A stretch of 19,503 bases of DNA from positions 1 through 19,503 of the forward strand of contig CAZZBJ010000044.1 of the NCBI GenBank assembly GCA_964652805.1, given 5' to 3'. Shown here piece by piece: positions 7,258 through 14,279 of this stretch. The position numbers and the translations under genes are program-made. Position 1 is the first letter of the stretch. Each line of letters begins with the position of its first letter. The notes under the pieces are model-generated. The model had not been told where the DNA came from. It ran no database searches and was given only the letters and a program-made list of their open reading frames with translations. The stretch is from Claveliimonas sp964652805. Its GTDB lineage: Bacteria > Bacillota > Clostridia > Lachnospirales > Lachnospiraceae.

Positions 7258-7993
7258 CCATGATGGTTATTCTCTCGCTTCCAGGCCCCGCCTCCCTGTC
7301 CGTGTAGTCCTCCCGGGCTGACAGAAAGGTAAGGCCGCTCTCTGCCAGCAGCTCCTTCATCTCCTCCAGGGTGTAGGCCCTCTGGAAATGCTGCTCCTTG
7401 TATTTCCGGTAGAGATCCCCCTCTTCCCGGATAAAGAAAGTCAGCTCGTAGGAGTTGATCCGCTCCTCCTCATGGTAATAGTTGTCCCAGATAAAGCTGC
7501 AATCCTCCCTGTCCTCGGCGATAGTCTGCTCGCCCAGCACCTCCCTGTACTTGTACTCTGTGTTGAAGTCAAAGAAGAAGATGCCTCCCGGGTCCAGGTA
7601 ATTGTTCACAAGCCGGAACACCTCCAGCAGTTCCGCCGGGTCTGTAATGTAGTTGACACAGTCGCAGGCGCTGACTACCGCCCGGACAGTGCCGTAGAGC
7701 TCAAACGCCCGCATGTCCTGCAGAAGGTAGAGGATGTCATGACCGCTTTTTTCCTTCTTATCAAAGGCCTGCTTTAACATCTCCGGGGAGCTGTCCACCC
7801 CGATCATGTCGTAGCCGGCGCCCGCCAGCTCCTCGGTCATGCTGCCTGTCCCGCACCCCAGATCCAGGACAAGGCCCTCCTCTATCCCCTGCTGCCTCAG
7901 CTTTTCCTCTATGTAGCCGGCCCACTCCCGATAAGGCACATTATCCATAAAGGTGTCATAGACCTCCGAAAAGCCGCCGTATGCCTCGGCCAT
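7238..7993 (-). CDS. Class I SAM-dependent methyltransferase
   Basis: A 251-residue cytosolic protein with the Rossmann-type methyltransferase fold. SAM motif I is LDLGCGTG (43-50), followed by the acidic loop GVDSSPEML that binds the SAM ribose. A short N-terminal helix (YGGFSEVYDTFMDNVPYREWAGYI) is typical of small-molecule methyltransferases of the UbiE/YqeM kind. The substrate cannot be told from sequence. The ATG abuts the stop of mgsA with no intervening base, so the two are almost certainly translated from one message. The stop codon sits in the loop of a strong hairpin. Related genes occur next to mgsA-like or ribosome-silencing loci in Clostridia, but I cannot assign a pathway. Confidence 0.88.
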   Translation of the reverse strand: MAEAYGGFSEVYDTFMDNVPYREWAGYIEEKLRQQGIEEGLVLDLGCGTGSMTEELAGAGYDMIGVDSSPEMLKQAFDKKEKSGHDILYLLQDMRAFELYGTVRAVVSACDCVNYITDPAELLEVFRLVNNYLDPGGIFFFDFNTEYKYREVLGEQTIAEDREDCSFIWDNYYHEEERINSYELTFFIREEGDLYRKYKEQHFQRAYTLEEMKELLAESGLTFLSAREDYTDREAGPGSERITIMARECGK

Positions 7994-8470
7994 CTATTTC
8001 ATCCTCTCCACACGCTGCCGGATCGTCTTGTTGAAGTTTTCGATCTTTCTCGCATAGGGCTCTGACATGTATCTGGAATTGAGCATGAAATCCGCGGTAG
8101 CCAGGTTGTTGGCGATGGGGATGTCATATACCACGGCAATGCGCAAAAGTGCCTTCACGTCCGGATCGTGGGGCTGTGCCTCCAGCGGATCCCACAGGAA
8201 GATCATGAAATCGATCTGACCCTCCACGATCTTGGCCCCGATCTGCTGGTCTCCTCCCAGGGGACCGCTGCAGAACCCTTTCACCGGCAGCCCCGTCTTC
8301 TCGGCAATGAGCTTGGCCGTGGTTCCTGTCCCGCAGAGAAAATGGCCCTTCAATATCTCTTTATTCCTGTCGCACCAGTCCACCAGCTCCTTCTTCTTGC
8401 CGTCGTGAGCGACCAGAGCGATATGCTTTGTCTTTCCGATCTCAAGCGTAACAAATTCTTCATCCAACAT
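7994..8470 (-). CDS. mgsA: Methylglyoxal synthase
   Basis: A 158-residue enzyme that converts dihydroxyacetone phosphate to methylglyoxal and phosphate, the bypass used when phosphorylated sugars accumulate. Family motifs are all present: AHDGKK (21-26), GTGTT for phosphate binding (47-51), SGPLGGDQQIG with catalytic Asp74 (68-78), and DPLEAQPHDPD with His101 (94-104). I start it at the ATG at 8470 because AAGGAGGG lies just upstream and length and N-terminus fit the family. The frame is open 20 codons further to 8530, but that would overlap the upstream permease gene and has no RBS of its own. It sits 34 bases behind the ABC membrane subunit gene and abuts the methyltransferase gene. Confidence 0.96.
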   Translation of the reverse strand: MLDEEFVTLEIGKTKHIALVAHDGKKKELVDWCDRNKEILKGHFLCGTGTTAKLIAEKTGLPVKGFCSGPLGGDQQIGAKIVEGQIDFMIFLWDPLEAQPHDPDVKALLRIAVVYDIPIANNLATADFMLNSRYMSEPYARKIENFNKTIRQRVERMK

Positions 8471-8504
8471 TGTATGACCCTCCTTGCATGTTGTCCGTAT
8501 TTTC

Positions 8505-10073
8505 CTAATCCCACTGCTCCATACACTCAAATCTCGGCACGGTGAGAGCAGCGATCAGCACTGTAACCATCATACTATAAATCGGCACGATTAAAAAGAG
8601 CAAATTTGTATTTATCAAGTAGGCCGCCGGGATGCTGACCAGGGCCCCGATGCCCAGGATGCCGCCCTGGACTCCCAGCAGGAAGAACTGCTTCCCCGTG
8701 GTCCCCAGGGTATCTCCCAGAAGGCTGTCTCCCAACACCTTAATGTAGAGCCGGTTGGCCTGGAGCACCACGTAGGAAAGAATGATAGCCGCGATCTTCC
8801 AGACGGGAAGACCCCAGGCCAGTCCTACGGGGACGCAGAAGATGACCGCGTCCACCAGGGCCTTCAGATGCTCCGTGCAGGTGGCGTACCAGAGCTTCTT
8901 TGCCGCCGGCTCGGGGATCAGGTAAATGTAGGGCAGTTCCAGCTCCTTCCCCCATTTTCCCATGTACCCGGCGCCCACAAGGACCATGTAGATGACAATC
9001 CCCATGAGCAAAAGGTCCGGTGGCAGCTCCTCGTCCGGCCTGCCCACAAAAAAGATGCAGACCACTGCCCCTATGAGGGCTGCCAGGGTAAAGCCTGTAA
9101 AAATGAAGAACCGCTCCTTTTTGTACTCCAGGAGCTGCCGACTGAAGATAGCCTTTGCTCCCGTACCCCAGCCTGAGAGGGACGCCTTTTTCAGTTTCTT
9201 CTTTCCGAAGCCTACACTTCTCTCCCCCTTCCTGCTCCTCCTTTTCAGCTCCGCATAGTCGTCCGCGAATTTGGCCGCGTCTTCGTAGTAGGCCCCTGTG
9301 CACCGGATCCTCCGGGCCACCAGGAGCATCCCTGCGCAGGCCAGAAGAAAGAGGACGGTTCCAATCACATTCCACCGGTCCGGCCCGATCACGAGAAGGC
9401 TCACCGCCGACACCTCCCAGCCCGCCACCGGAAGGATCCTGAGGGCCGGGGACTCAAAGAGGGCAAGGACCGACTCTCCATTCAGGCCTCCTCTCACAAG
9501 GTACCAGGCAGCCACCGCGGCAACCGTTCCTACAAGGACATAAATCAGAAGCCGCAGAAGGCGGATCAGCCCCTGAAACCTCTCCTCCCCGGAGTAGAGA
9601 AAGACCATCAGGCTGGTCTCAAATACCGTCTCAAACACAAAACAGAAGACAAAGAGCAGCATAGCCCTTACCGGCTCCACGTGGAAGATCGTCACCGCCG
9701 CCACGGAGAACAAAAAGTTCGCCACAAGGGATACCGTGTAGTTCAAAATCGCCCCGTGGAGCAGCACCAGCTTGGAGCTGATGGGTGCGGTGAAGATAAA
9801 GTGGGCGTGGCTGGGCCTGAAGAGCACGCCCTTCAGCTTTGCGTAGGACAGGAAATTGCTGCAGAAGATGAAGTAGAGCCACACCGTCATGACATAGACG
9901 ATCCCCTGTTTATAGGCAATGCCCCCGGCCGCCGCCAGGGAGGCGAAGCCTGTCAGGAGCCCCGCCACGTAGCAGACGCCCAGCACGATATAGAGGTAGG
10001 TCACCGGCTTTCTCACAGCCTTCCTCGCCCGGTTGATAAAGCTCCTCTTTTTCAGATACAAAAGCGCTCTCAT
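8505..10073 (-). CDS. ABC exporter membrane subunit
   Basis: A 522-residue polytopic membrane protein with about a dozen hydrophobic helices. Clear ones lie near residues 25-50, 58-78, 103-130, 135-158, 172-193, 236-253 and 315-338, with several more to the C-terminus. A basic, charged cytosolic stretch around 262-300 (RRSRKGERSVGFGKKKLKK) lies between the two halves. It resembles the putative ABC exporter family found beside ABC-2 type ATPases in Firmicutes. Its ATG overlaps the ATPase stop in ATGA (10070-10073), as expected for obligate partners. The transported substrate is unknown. Confidence 0.85.
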   Translation of the reverse strand: MRALLYLKKRSFINRARKAVRKPVTYLYIVLGVCYVAGLLTGFASLAAAGGIAYKQGIVYVMTVWLYFIFCSNFLSYAKLKGVLFRPSHAHFIFTAPISSKLVLLHGAILNYTVSLVANFLFSVAAVTIFHVEPVRAMLLFVFCFVFETVFETSLMVFLYSGEERFQGLIRLLRLLIYVLVGTVAAVAAWYLVRGGLNGESVLALFESPALRILPVAGWEVSAVSLLVIGPDRWNVIGTVLFLLACAGMLLVARRIRCTGAYYEDAAKFADDYAELKRRSRKGERSVGFGKKKLKKASLSGWGTGAKAIFSRQLLEYKKERFFIFTGFTLAALIGAVVCIFFVGRPDEELPPDLLLMGIVIYMVLVGAGYMGKWGKELELPYIYLIPEPAAKKLWYATCTEHLKALVDAVIFCVPVGLAWGLPVWKIAAIILSYVVLQANRLYIKVLGDSLLGDTLGTTGKQFFLLGVQGGILGIGALVSIPAAYLINTNLLFLIVPIYSMMVTVLIAALTVPRFECMEQWD

Positions 10074-10768
10074 CTCTTCTCACCACCTGTCACTTCAAAG
10101 AACAGATCGTCCAGCTCCTTGTCCCCCACATCCTCCTTCCGGAAGGAGGCCTTGATACGTCCCTTCTCCATCACGAACATAACATCCCAGAGATCCTCCA
10201 CCATTTCCAGCATGTGGGTGCTGATAAGGATCGTCACCCCCTGGTTCCTCAGCTCCAGGATCATCTCCTTGAGCTCCCGGATGGCCTGGGGATCCAGCCC
10301 CACCATGGGCTCGTCAAAGAGGAGGACCTGGGGCTTTACCGCCAGGGCGCAGAGGATGCTGGCTTTCTGCATCATCCCCTTGGACAGCTCGTTTCCCAGC
10401 TTGTCCGCCTTGTCTGTCATCTCAAATCTCTGAAGGAGACTCTCCACCTCCTGGTCTGTGATGGAGCTCCTGTAAGCCATCCGGATGTACTCGATGTGCT
10501 CCCGCACGGACAGAGCCTCGAACATGGCGGGGATCTCAGGCACGTAGCCAAAGATCCTCTTGGCCTCCAGCTCCCTGGAGGGGATGCCCTGTATCCGTAT
10601 CAGCCCCTCGTACTTTAAGAGCCCCGCTATACTCTTGATGATGGTGGATTTTCCCGCGCCATTGGGCCCAAGAAGGATGCCCACTTGTCCGTCCGGCACA
10701 AAAAAGCTGACCTGATCCACCGCCAGGTTTTTCCCATACATTTTCCTCAATCCCTGTACCTCTAACAT
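10070..10768 (-). CDS. ABC transporter ATP-binding protein
   Basis: A 232-residue cytosolic ATPase that drives the adjacent exporter subunit. Walker A is GPNGAGKST (34-42), the ABC signature LSKGMMQK (128-135), Walker B VLLFDEP (148-154) and the switch histidine lies in STHMLEM (His185). The usual Q-loop glutamine is replaced by Glu in YVPEIPAMF (75-83), common in ABC-2 exporter ATPases. I start it at the ATG at 10768, which has GAGGAG upstream and yields the expected MLEVQGLRKMYG. The frame extends upstream to 10855, but that ATG would sit inside the promoter. It is the first gene of the ATPase-permease-mgsA-methyltransferase unit. Confidence 0.95.
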   Translation of the reverse strand: MLEVQGLRKMYGKNLAVDQVSFFVPDGQVGILLGPNGAGKSTIIKSIAGLLKYEGLIRIQGIPSRELEAKRIFGYVPEIPAMFEALSVREHIEYIRMAYRSSITDQEVESLLQRFEMTDKADKLGNELSKGMMQKASILCALAVKPQVLLFDEPMVGLDPQAIRELKEMILELRNQGVTILISTHMLEMVEDLWDVMFVMEKGRIKASFRKEDVGDKELDDLFFEVTGGEKR

Positions 10769-10846
10769 ACGTTTCTCCTCTTTCCCCGTCAGCCGCTCTC
10801 TTTTCGCTATCCGGAGCTTACTTGCTTGTATTAGTATTGTGGTACA

Positions 10847-10875
10847 ATTATACACGTAACCGACGGATCTGTCAA
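10847..10875 (-). promoter_or_regulatory. Near-perfect sigma-A promoter of the ABC/mgsA unit
   Basis: On the minus strand TTGACA (10870-10875) and TATAAT (10847-10852) are separated by exactly 17 bp, so both hexamers match consensus. The start codon of the ATPase lies about 80 bases downstream. The TGA stop of the small ORF at 10872-10976 falls inside the -35. Confidence 0.9.
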
Positions 10876-10976
10876 TACGCAGACAATGTTGTATTTTGGT
10901 CCGCAGCCGGGAATGAAAGCGTTTTATAAAAAGAATGATTGTCGGAGAAGTTTAAGATATCCTTTTTCGCCTTCAC
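10872..10976 (-). CDS. Small ORF or 5' gene remnant, 34 aa
   Basis: A 34-codon frame starts with GTG at 10976 and ends at TGA 10872-10874. AAAAGGAG lies 8 bases before the GTG, a strong and correctly spaced ribosome binding site. The product begins MKAKKDILNFSDNHSFYKTL, soluble and without a signal or membrane helix, and I do not recognise it. Good initiation signals followed by an abrupt stop inside the next operon's promoter suggest either the 5' remnant of a gene that once followed the reductase or a genuine small protein. It lies 31 bases behind the coding fragment at 11008-11109. Confidence 0.35.
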   Translation of the reverse strand: MKAKKDILNFSDNHSFYKTLSFPAADQNTTLSAY

Positions 10977-11007
10977 TTCTCTTACTCCTTTTCTTGTTGA
11001 AACTATA

Positions 11008-11109
11008 TTATTTTGTCTGCTCTGCCCGGAACTTGTTGTACTCCTCCAGAGGCATCTTCTTTCCTACGAAGAGCTCGTAGTTTACAACGCCCTGCTGCTG
11101 CGCCTGTTC
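11008..11109 (-). pseudogene. Coding fragment behind the reductase, 33 codons
   Basis: After the reductase stop TAA (11119-11121) and two codons, a second in-frame stop TGA (11110-11112) follows. The same frame is then open for 33 codons to a TAA at 11008-11010. The encoded text looks protein-like (EQAQQQGVVNYELFVGKKMP then LEEYNKFRAEQTK) with normal codon choice. It has no start codon near its beginning and no RBS. It reads as either a C-terminal tail of the reductase cut off by two stop mutations, or the 3' remnant of a deleted downstream gene. Confidence 0.4.
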
Positions 11110-11118
11110 TCATCGCGC

Positions 11119-13044
11119 TTAGATCCGAATTGCAGCCGCATAGGCTTCTCTTGTGGCGTCCAGAGCTCTTCTTGCCCTTGTAGCGTCACCTACAACGTAG
11201 ACCTCCTGTCCAAGCTCCTCAAGCTGCTCGGCAAACGGATTGTAGTTTCTGAAGCCCATGGAAAGGACAACCGAGTCAAAGCCTCTCACTTCGTGCTGTG
11301 TGCCGTCCGGAGACTCATATGCCACGCCGTCCTCGTAGAACTTATATACCCTTGCGTTTGTGATCTTCTTGATGTCGTAGTTCTTGAAGTCCTCCATGAG
11401 GAACACTCTGTGCTCGTGGATCACGTCGGCGCCCACTGTGTCGCGGAACTCGATGACTGTCACGTCATGCGCCTGCTCTCCTAAGAAGGCAGCTGTCTCG
11501 CAGCCTACCATACCGCCGCCCACAACAAGGACTTTCCTGCCGGCAGCTCTCTTGCCGTCCAGAAGGTCGGAGCCGTGGATGATAGCCGGATTGTCGATGC
11601 CCTCGATGGGAAGGATCAGTGTGCGGGATCCTGTTGCCACGATCACTGCGTCCGGCTTCTCGGCCTTCGCAAAGTCAAGGTCAACGGTTGTATTCTTGTG
11701 GATCTTTACGCCTGTCTTCTCACATCTTACGATGTAGCTGCGGATCATGTTTGTGATATCTCCTTTTCCCGGCGGGTAAGCGGCCAGTCTCATATTTCCT
11801 CCAAGCTTGTCAGCGCTCTCATAAAGGGATACATCGTGTCCTCTCCGGGCTGCGATAAATGCCGCGCACATGCCGGCCACACCGCCTCCGATGACCATGA
11901 CCTTCTTGGATTGCTCTGCCTTTTTCAGGCCCTCTGCCTCGTGTCCCAGGAAGGGATTCACCAGACAGCAGATCGGCTCGCCCTTGTACATGTTTGCCAC
12001 ACATCCCTGGAGACATGCGATACAGGGGAACATATCCTCCAGATCATCGTTCATAGCCTTCTCCGGCATGTGGGGATCTGCCAGTGACTGACGGCCAAAT
12101 GCCACCAGATCCGCGCGTCCCTCTCTCACCATCAGCTCCGCAAAGTAGGGCTCTGTGTAGCGGCCTACTGTGATGACCGGGATGGATACAGCCTTCTTGA
12201 TCTCTGTTACAAGGTCAGCGGAAAATCCAGCGTGTACAGCTGTGGGCGCCCACATATACTCGTCCTTGATGTGAACGGCACGGGATACGTGAAGTCCCTC
12301 CACGCCGCAGTCCTCCAGGTATGCCGCGATCGCCGCGCTGTCGTGCACGTCATCTCCGCCCTCTACCTCGTCGGAGCTGTTGATACGCGCCAGGATGGCA
12401 ACCTTTCCGCCTACTCTCTTCTTTACTTCCTCAACGATCAGACGGGGGAAACGCATCCTGTTCTCAAAATTGCCGCCGAACTCGTCGATACGCTTGTTGG
12501 TTCTCGGTGAAATGAAGGAGTTTACCAGATAGCCGTGAGCCATGTGAATCTCAACGGCGTCAGCTCCGCCCTTCATGGCGCGCTCAGCGGCGTCGCCGTA
12601 TCCCTTTACCAGCTCATACACCTTCTCTGTGGGAACCTCCACCGGTGTGTCCTTTCCGTATACAGAGGGGATGGCGGAAGCTGCCTCAATGGGAGCGCCT
12701 GCGTTTACCGCATTTCCCTCCGGGCCTGCGTTCTGCAGCTGGATGGAAACCTTTGCCCCCTCAGCGTGACAGGCATCTGTAATCTTCTTTAAGCTCTCGA
12801 TGCTGCTGTCGTCGTAGAGACAGGGCTTTCTCGGGCCGCCCTTTGCGTTGTTGTGCACAACTGTGGCCTCGATGGTGATCAAGCCGAACTGTCCCTTTGC
12901 CCTCTCTGCGTAGTAGGCAACAGACTGGTCACTCCAGGTTCCGTCTGTGTTGGCGAAGTTGTTGCCCATGGGCGGAACAACGAAACGGTTTTTTACTGTC
13001 ACAGGCCCGATCTGGATCGGGGAGAACATTGTCTTAAATTTCAT
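11119..13044 (-). CDS. NADH:flavin oxidoreductase / 2-enoate reductase, Fe-S flavoprotein
   Basis: A 641-residue protein with the three-part architecture of 2,4-dienoyl-CoA reductase, 2-enoate reductase and the bile-acid enzymes BaiCD/BaiH. Residues 1-335 form the Old Yellow Enzyme TIM barrel with FMN, including VEIHMAHGYLVNSFISPRTN (164-183), where Tyr172 aligns with the proposed proton donor of dienoyl-CoA reductase. The 4Fe-4S ligands are Cys341, 344, 348 and 360 in the expected C-x2-C-x3-C-x11-C spacing. FAD binds at VIGGGVAG (384-391) and NAD(P)H at VVGGGMVG (507-514). Such enzymes saturate a C=C bond conjugated to a carbonyl. The substrate is unknown. The gene follows the TIM-barrel gene by 198 bases with a GAGG site before its ATG, and both are divergent from a LysR gene. 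An in-frame coding fragment lies behind its stop. Confidence 0.93.
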   Translation of the reverse strand: MKFKTMFSPIQIGPVTVKNRFVVPPMGNNFANTDGTWSDQSVAYYAERAKGQFGLITIEATVVHNNAKGGPRKPCLYDDSSIESLKKITDACHAEGAKVSIQLQNAGPEGNAVNAGAPIEAASAIPSVYGKDTPVEVPTEKVYELVKGYGDAAERAMKGGADAVEIHMAHGYLVNSFISPRTNKRIDEFGGNFENRMRFPRLIVEEVKKRVGGKVAILARINSSDEVEGGDDVHDSAAIAAYLEDCGVEGLHVSRAVHIKDEYMWAPTAVHAGFSADLVTEIKKAVSIPVITVGRYTEPYFAELMVREGRADLVAFGRQSLADPHMPEKAMNDDLEDMFPCIACLQGCVANMYKGEPICCLVNPFLGHEAEGLKKAEQSKKVMVIGGGVAGMCAAFIAARRGHDVSLYESADKLGGNMRLAAYPPGKGDITNMIRSYIVRCEKTGVKIHKNTTVDLDFAKAEKPDAVIVATGSRTLILPIEGIDNPAIIHGSDLLDGKRAAGRKVLVVGGGMVGCETAAFLGEQAHDVTVIEFRDTVGADVIHEHRVFLMEDFKNYDIKKITNARVYKFYEDGVAYESPDGTQHEVRGFDSVVLSMGFRNYNPFAEQLEELGQEVYVVGDATRARRALDATREAYAAAIRI

Positions 13045-13139
13045 GGTTTTTTCCTCACTCTCAACGATTCATATTTTCACTTTGCGGTCTTTTGGCAGGT
13101 TTTTATCATTCCCGTCTGATTTTTAACACTTTTTTGGCT

Positions 13140-13170
13140 GTGCACATCGGACTTGCCTTTCCGATTGCAC
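13140..13170 (-). other. Intercistronic hairpin
   Basis: Within the 198-base gap between the TIM-barrel and reductase genes, GTGCA plus ATCGGA (13140-13151, with one bulged C at 13145) pairs with TCCGAT plus TGCAC (13160-13170) around an 8-base loop. No U-tract follows on either strand, so it is not a standard terminator. It could stabilise or process the message and set the ratio of the two enzymes. Elsewhere in the gap I see no gene. A weak promoter-like TTGTAA-16-TATCTT lies near the 5' end of the gap on the minus strand. Confidence 0.5.
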
Positions 13171-13242
13171 GTAACCTCGATATTTTCCCACACAAGTCAA
13201 AAAGATAAGTCCAAATGTCCGCATTACAAAATTTTCTCTATA

Positions 13243-14082
13243 TTAGTCCTCAACCATTTCCGGCCATGTCTCTTTTAACACTTTCTCTGTGTTCTCATAT
13301 GTATAGGCTGCGGCCTCCTTCAGTCCTCTTGACAGAATCTCATCGGAAATAACCTCCACGCCGATCACCTTCGGATCCACTCCGGCATCCTTGATCATCT
13401 TCACAAATCCTGCTGTGTCCTTTACGCCTGTTCCGGGAGCTAAACGGTCATGCATGGACTCGTCTCTTAAGATGGATTTTGCGTATGGCCTGTCGTAAGC
13501 GTCGTTGATCTGGATGGAGATTACTTTCTTGGCCATCTCCTCTGTCAGGATGTCGTACGACTGGTCTGCTCTTACCCAGTGCCATGTATCCAGGATCATG
13601 TAAGCGTTCTTGGCGCCGGAAGCCTTCACAACATCCCATGCTTTCTTCAGATCCGGAATTCCGCTGTAGGGCATTGGTTCAACGCCGATAATCCTCTTGC
13701 CGGCTCTCTGGCAGAGCTCTTTTAACTTCTGTGCTGTGTGCTCTACAGAGTATGTCTCCATCAGACCGCAGTTGATGTGGTTCACACCGAACAGGTCACA
13801 CATGTGGAAGCAGATCTGCTCTTTGTACTTCTGTTCGTAGGAGCGGTTGTCCTCTGCCCACATTGTGATGTACTCAACCTCCGTTACCTTCATTTCATGC
13901 TTGTCAAGAATTGCCAGAATGTCCTCATCATGCAGCCCTTCTGCAAGTGCGTCCACATATATCTCTGCACGGAGGCCGATGCCTTCGTATCCCGCCTCTT
14001 TTGAAGCGATGACGCGGTCTTCAAATTTGCACTGGTCACCTAATGTCCATGAGCTGACTGTGATTGGATTTTTCTTTGACAT
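13243..14082 (-). CDS. Sugar phosphate isomerase/epimerase-like TIM-barrel protein
   Basis: A 279-residue cytosolic protein of the xylose isomerase-like (AP endonuclease 2) TIM-barrel superfamily, which holds metal-dependent isomerases, epimerases and dehydratases. Likely metal-site residues are Glu135 in GVEPMPY, Asp165 and His168 in MILDTWHW, and Glu243 in GVEVISDE. Where many relatives have a His before the fifth-strand Asp, this one reads ISIQINDA (Gln191, Asn193). I start it at the ATG at 14082, preceded by GGAAGGAG; an in-frame ATG at 14121 has no such site. It is the first gene behind the divergent LysR promoter region and probably feeds or receives the substrate of the reductase gene. 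Specific reaction unknown. Confidence 0.88.
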   Translation of the reverse strand: MSKKNPITVSSWTLGDQCKFEDRVIASKEAGYEGIGLRAEIYVDALAEGLHDEDILAILDKHEMKVTEVEYITMWAEDNRSYEQKYKEQICFHMCDLFGVNHINCGLMETYSVEHTAQKLKELCQRAGKRIIGVEPMPYSGIPDLKKAWDVVKASGAKNAYMILDTWHWVRADQSYDILTEEMAKKVISIQINDAYDRPYAKSILRDESMHDRLAPGTGVKDTAGFVKMIKDAGVDPKVIGVEVISDEILSRGLKEAAAYTYENTEKVLKETWPEMVED

Positions 14083-14098
14083 AGTTTTTTCTCCTTCC

Positions 14099-14184
14099 AT
14101 TGTTAAAATTGAACACTTCACTTGCTTTTTCCAGATTCAATCTTGTGATATTTACTATGCCCTTAGTATATTCTATTGTTAAAA
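14099..14184. repeat. Direct repeat ATTGTTAAAA, two copies
   Basis: The 10-mer ATTGTTAAAA occurs at 14099-14108 and 14175-14184, 76 bp apart, one just before the TIM-barrel RBS and one between its -35 and -10. The two copies bracket the transcribed leader. They may be regulator contacts, or chance in AT-rich sequence. Confidence 0.35.
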
Positions 14185-14193
14185 CAAAAACAA
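14165..14193 (-). promoter_or_regulatory. Candidate promoter of the isomerase/reductase unit
   Basis: On the minus strand TTGTTT (14188-14193) and TATACT (14165-14170) are separated by 17 bp. It lies about 80 bases before the TIM-barrel ATG. The imperfect -35 fits a promoter that needs an activator such as the divergent LysR protein. Confidence 0.5.
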
Positions 14194-14206
14194 ATTCGTA
14201 ATGCAG

Positions 14207-14218
14207 TATGAATTCATA
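14207..14218. promoter_or_regulatory. Palindrome in LysR intergenic region
   Basis: The perfect 12-bp palindrome TATGAATTCATA lies just upstream of the -35 of the isomerase/reductase promoter and overlaps the -35 of the LysR promoter. That is the position expected for a LysR-type recognition site controlling both directions. It is compatible with the T-N11-A rule only loosely, so this is inference from position and symmetry. Confidence 0.45.
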
Positions 14219-14240
14219 GAAAACATTTATAGTTTATGAT
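14213..14240 (+). promoter_or_regulatory. Candidate promoter of the LysR gene
   Basis: TTCATA (14213-14218) and TATGAT (14235-14240) are separated by 16 bp, about 40 bases before the ATG. The -35 is within the palindrome at 14207-14218, consistent with autorepression. Confidence 0.4.
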
Positions 14241-14279
14241 AAAATATCCCCAATATGAACATACATTGGAGGAACCCTG

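Noticed and set aside
8471..8530. Longer mgsA start at 8530
   Set aside because: It overlaps the permease gene and lacks an RBS; the ATG at 8470 has AAGGAGGG and gives the normal family length.
10769..10855. Longer ABC ATPase start at 10855
   Set aside because: That ATG lies at the edge of the -10 element, upstream of any possible transcript start, and the ATG at 10768 has a good RBS and family-typical N-terminus.
11110..11121. Pyrrolysine or selenocysteine read-through at the reductase stops
   Set aside because: The stops are TAA and TGA; pyrrolysine uses TAG, TAA has no known recoding of this type, and no SECIS-like stem is evident right after the TGA.
11119..13044. Calling the reductase baiCD or baiH and the region a bile-acid (bai) operon
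   Set aside because: The domain architecture is shared by many enoate reductases, and no other bai gene (CoA ligase, baiE, baiF, baiG transporter) is in the window.
14083..14279. Riboswitch or T-box in the leader of the isomerase gene
   Set aside because: The leader is short and AT-rich, with no conserved core, stem set or terminator/antiterminator pair visible.
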